Positions 39,807 through 40,916 of a stretch of DNA of 40,916 bases are shown piece after piece; position 1 is the first letter of the stretch; every line of letters begins with the position of its first letter. The stretch is from Symbiobacterium thermophilum (GTDB taxonomy: Bacteria > Bacillota > Sulfobacillia > UBA995): positions 1-40,916 of the forward strand of contig DYFO01000017.1 in assembly GCA_020725145.1 (NCBI GenBank). Reading direction: 5' to 3'. Below the pieces are notes generated by a model. The model had not been told where the DNA came from and searched no databases. It saw nothing but the letters and a program-made list of their open reading frames with translations. The position numbers were made by a program, and so were the translations under genes.

Positions 39807-40916
39807 TCGCACCCCGTCGTTTGTCTGCGAGCTTGGGCTGCGGGTCGCGCCCGCGCAGGCGCACACCCTGAACACCCGCTTGGAGGTGGCGCGGCAGGTG
39901 TACAACGCTTGTCTGGGCGAGGCGCTCAGGCGCGCGCGTCTTTTGCGGGAACGGCGGGCGTACCGGTCTGCGCGGCGCCTGCCCAAGGGCGAGGAGCGGT
40001 CCGCCGCGTTCGCCGCCGCCCGCCGGTCGGTGGAGTTCGCCGATGCCGCCTTGCAGCGATATGCGGTACGCCTTCGGCAACGGGCGTTCCGCGATCACCT
40101 GGACGTGCACACCGTGCAGAAGCTGGCCTCCCGCGCGTTTGCGGCGGCCAACGCGTGGCTTTTGGGCAGGCGCGGCCGTCCCCGGTTCAAGGGTTATCGC
40201 CAACTGGACGCGGTGGAGGGCAAGTCGAACCGCGCCGGCATCCGCTGGCGTAAGGACCGTGTCGAATGGTTCGGGCTGAGCCTTTCGGCCATCGTCGACC
40301 GCTCCGATCCGGTGATCGCCCATGCGCTCGGCTGCCGGGTGAAGTACGCGCGGCTGGTGCGGCGCAAGCTCGGAGGGCGGGACCGGTTCTCTGTCCAGCT
40401 CGTCTGCGAGGGCACCCCGTACTGGAAGCCGGAACATGGCGTCGGCAACGGGGAAGTAGGACTGGACATCGGTCCCTCCACCATCGCCGCCGTCGGGGAA
40501 GCGAGCGCCTTCCTCGTCCCGTTCTGCGAGGCGGTTGTGCGGGAGCACCGACGCATCCGGCGACTTCAGCGCAGGCTGGATCGCCAGCGCCGTGCGAACA
40601 ACCCGGAAAACTACCTGCCCGATGGGCAAGTGAAACCCGGCCCGAAGCGCTGGCGGAAGTCCAACCGCCAGCGCCGGACCGAGGGCGTGCTGGCGGAACT
40701 CCACCGCCGTGAGGCGGCCCATCGCCGGACGCTCCACGGCCGGTTGGCCAACCACGTCCTGGCAATGGGTAAGCACATCAAGACGGAGAAGCTCTCCTAC
40801 CGTGCGTTCCAGCGGCAATACGGCAGATCGGTCGGTGTGCGGGCACCGGGGGTGTTTCTCTCGATCCTCCGCCGCAAGGCTGAAAGTGCCGGCGGCAGGG
40901 TGATCGAGTTTCCGGC
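39763..40916 (+). CDS. tnpB: TnpB RNA-guided nuclease-type protein (partial, runs off window)
   Basis: The frame is open for 384 codons to the window end without a stop. It has the TnpB N-terminal helical region (VAPAQAHTLNTRLEVARQVYNACLGEAL), RGRPRFKGYR, the middle domain and RuvC-I EVGLDIGPSTIAAV (catalytic Asp), the RRANNPENYLPDGQVKPG insertion common in one TnpB branch, and IKTEKLSYRAFQRQYG where the Glu of RuvC-II lies. RuvC-III and the zinc ribbon are beyond the edge. No ATG is present; TTG 39763 behind GGGGGGTG, overlapping tnpA by 44 nt, is the best start. Confidence 0.88.
   Translation, partial: MPSSSSTSSSQSGSDRTPSFVCELGLRVAPAQAHTLNTRLEVARQVYNACLGEALRRARLLRERRAYRSARRLPKGEERSAAFAAARRSVEFADAALQRYAVRLRQRAFRDHLDVHTVQKLASRAFAAANAWLLGRRGRPRFKGYRQLDAVEGKSNRAGIRWRKDRVEWFGLSLSAIVDRSDPVIAHALGCRVKYARLVRRKLGGRDRFSVQLVCEGTPYWKPEHGVGNGEVGLDIGPSTIAAVGEASAFLVPFCEAVVREHRRIRRLQRRLDRQRRANNPENYLPDGQVKPGPKRWRKSNRQRRTEGVLAELHRREAAHRRTLHGRLANHVLAMGKHIKTEKLSYRAFQRQYGRSVGVRAPGVFLSILRRKAESAGGRVIEFP

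Larger units (their letters stand above)
39305..40916 (+). mobile_element. IS200/IS605-family insertion sequence (right end outside window)
   Basis: Contains a left-end imperfect hairpin, a Y1 transposase tnpA and an overlapping tnpB that is cut by the window edge. The left boundary is not sharp: it lies between the CD1871A-type stop (39297) and the hairpin (39319). The element moves by single-strand transposition, without target duplication. The right-end hairpin and any guide RNA are downstream of the window. Confidence 0.85.

Overview
The window is GC-rich DNA whose gene content points to a spore-forming, Gram-positive member of the Bacillota, most likely a high-GC Clostridia-like lineage. 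Supporting signs are two alpha/beta-type small acid-soluble spore proteins, the Bacillus-type order hflX-ynbB-(membrane protein)-glnR-glnA with a GlnR box, a Gram-positive lexA/yneA SOS pair with CGAAC-N4-GTTCG boxes, a 126-residue SpeD, a TIGR04086 membrane protein, a CD1871A-type CXXC miniprotein, strong GGAGG-type ribosome binding sites and many GTG/TTG starts. The species cannot be fixed from the sequence alone.

Layout. 85-9912: a LacI-family regulator followed by a tight co-directional cluster: a PreA/dihydroorotate-dehydrogenase-like FMN/Fe-S protein, a DapA-family lyase, a complete branched-chain-amino-acid-type ABC importer (binding lipoprotein, two permeases, two ATPases), an MttB-superfamily methyltransferase without pyrrolysine, and its corrinoid protein. 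It reads as an import-demethylate-degrade pathway for an unknown methylated compound and is the best candidate for an undescribed system. Two tandem LacI-type operators lie at its head. 10023-15061: hflX, ynbB, a DUF456 membrane protein, glnR and glnA (nitrogen control). 15062-17205: lexA diverging from a yneA-like LysM cell-division inhibitor across three SOS boxes, then a convergent Xer-type tyrosine recombinase. 17206-17814: a degenerate stretch. 17815-19794 (minus): a compact operon of an unknown helical protein, a MoaD/ThiS-like beta-grasp protein, a metallo-beta-lactamase-fold hydrolase and a LOG-like protein. 19887-20955: two variant SASPs and a TIGR04086 membrane protein. 21044-28857: an HDAC-family deacetylase overlapped by an MFS transporter, a YbjN-like protein, a Nif3-like protein, an M28/DUF4910 peptidase, and a marR-MATE pair.

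28960-30150 is an island that looks foreign. It holds a well-formed 60-bp attC-like recombination site of the integron type immediately before a DUF3795 gene, with a decayed second attC-like sequence after it. 30156-34766: DUF72 protein, metallophosphoesterase, ZIP transporter, nucleoside diphosphate kinase, M42 aminopeptidase and speD with a clear promoter and terminator. 34927-39297: a large membrane protein with a divergent alkaline-phosphatase fold, then a CapA-like protein, a TlpA-type lipoprotein thioredoxin and a CD1871A-type miniprotein. From about 39305 to the window end is an IS200/IS605 element: left-end hairpin, tnpA with a near-leaderless promoter, and a tnpB cut by the window edge.

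No tRNA, rRNA, CRISPR array or riboswitch was recognised. Coordinates of start codons were chosen from Shine-Dalgarno spacing, promoter positions and family length; uncertain ones are flagged.
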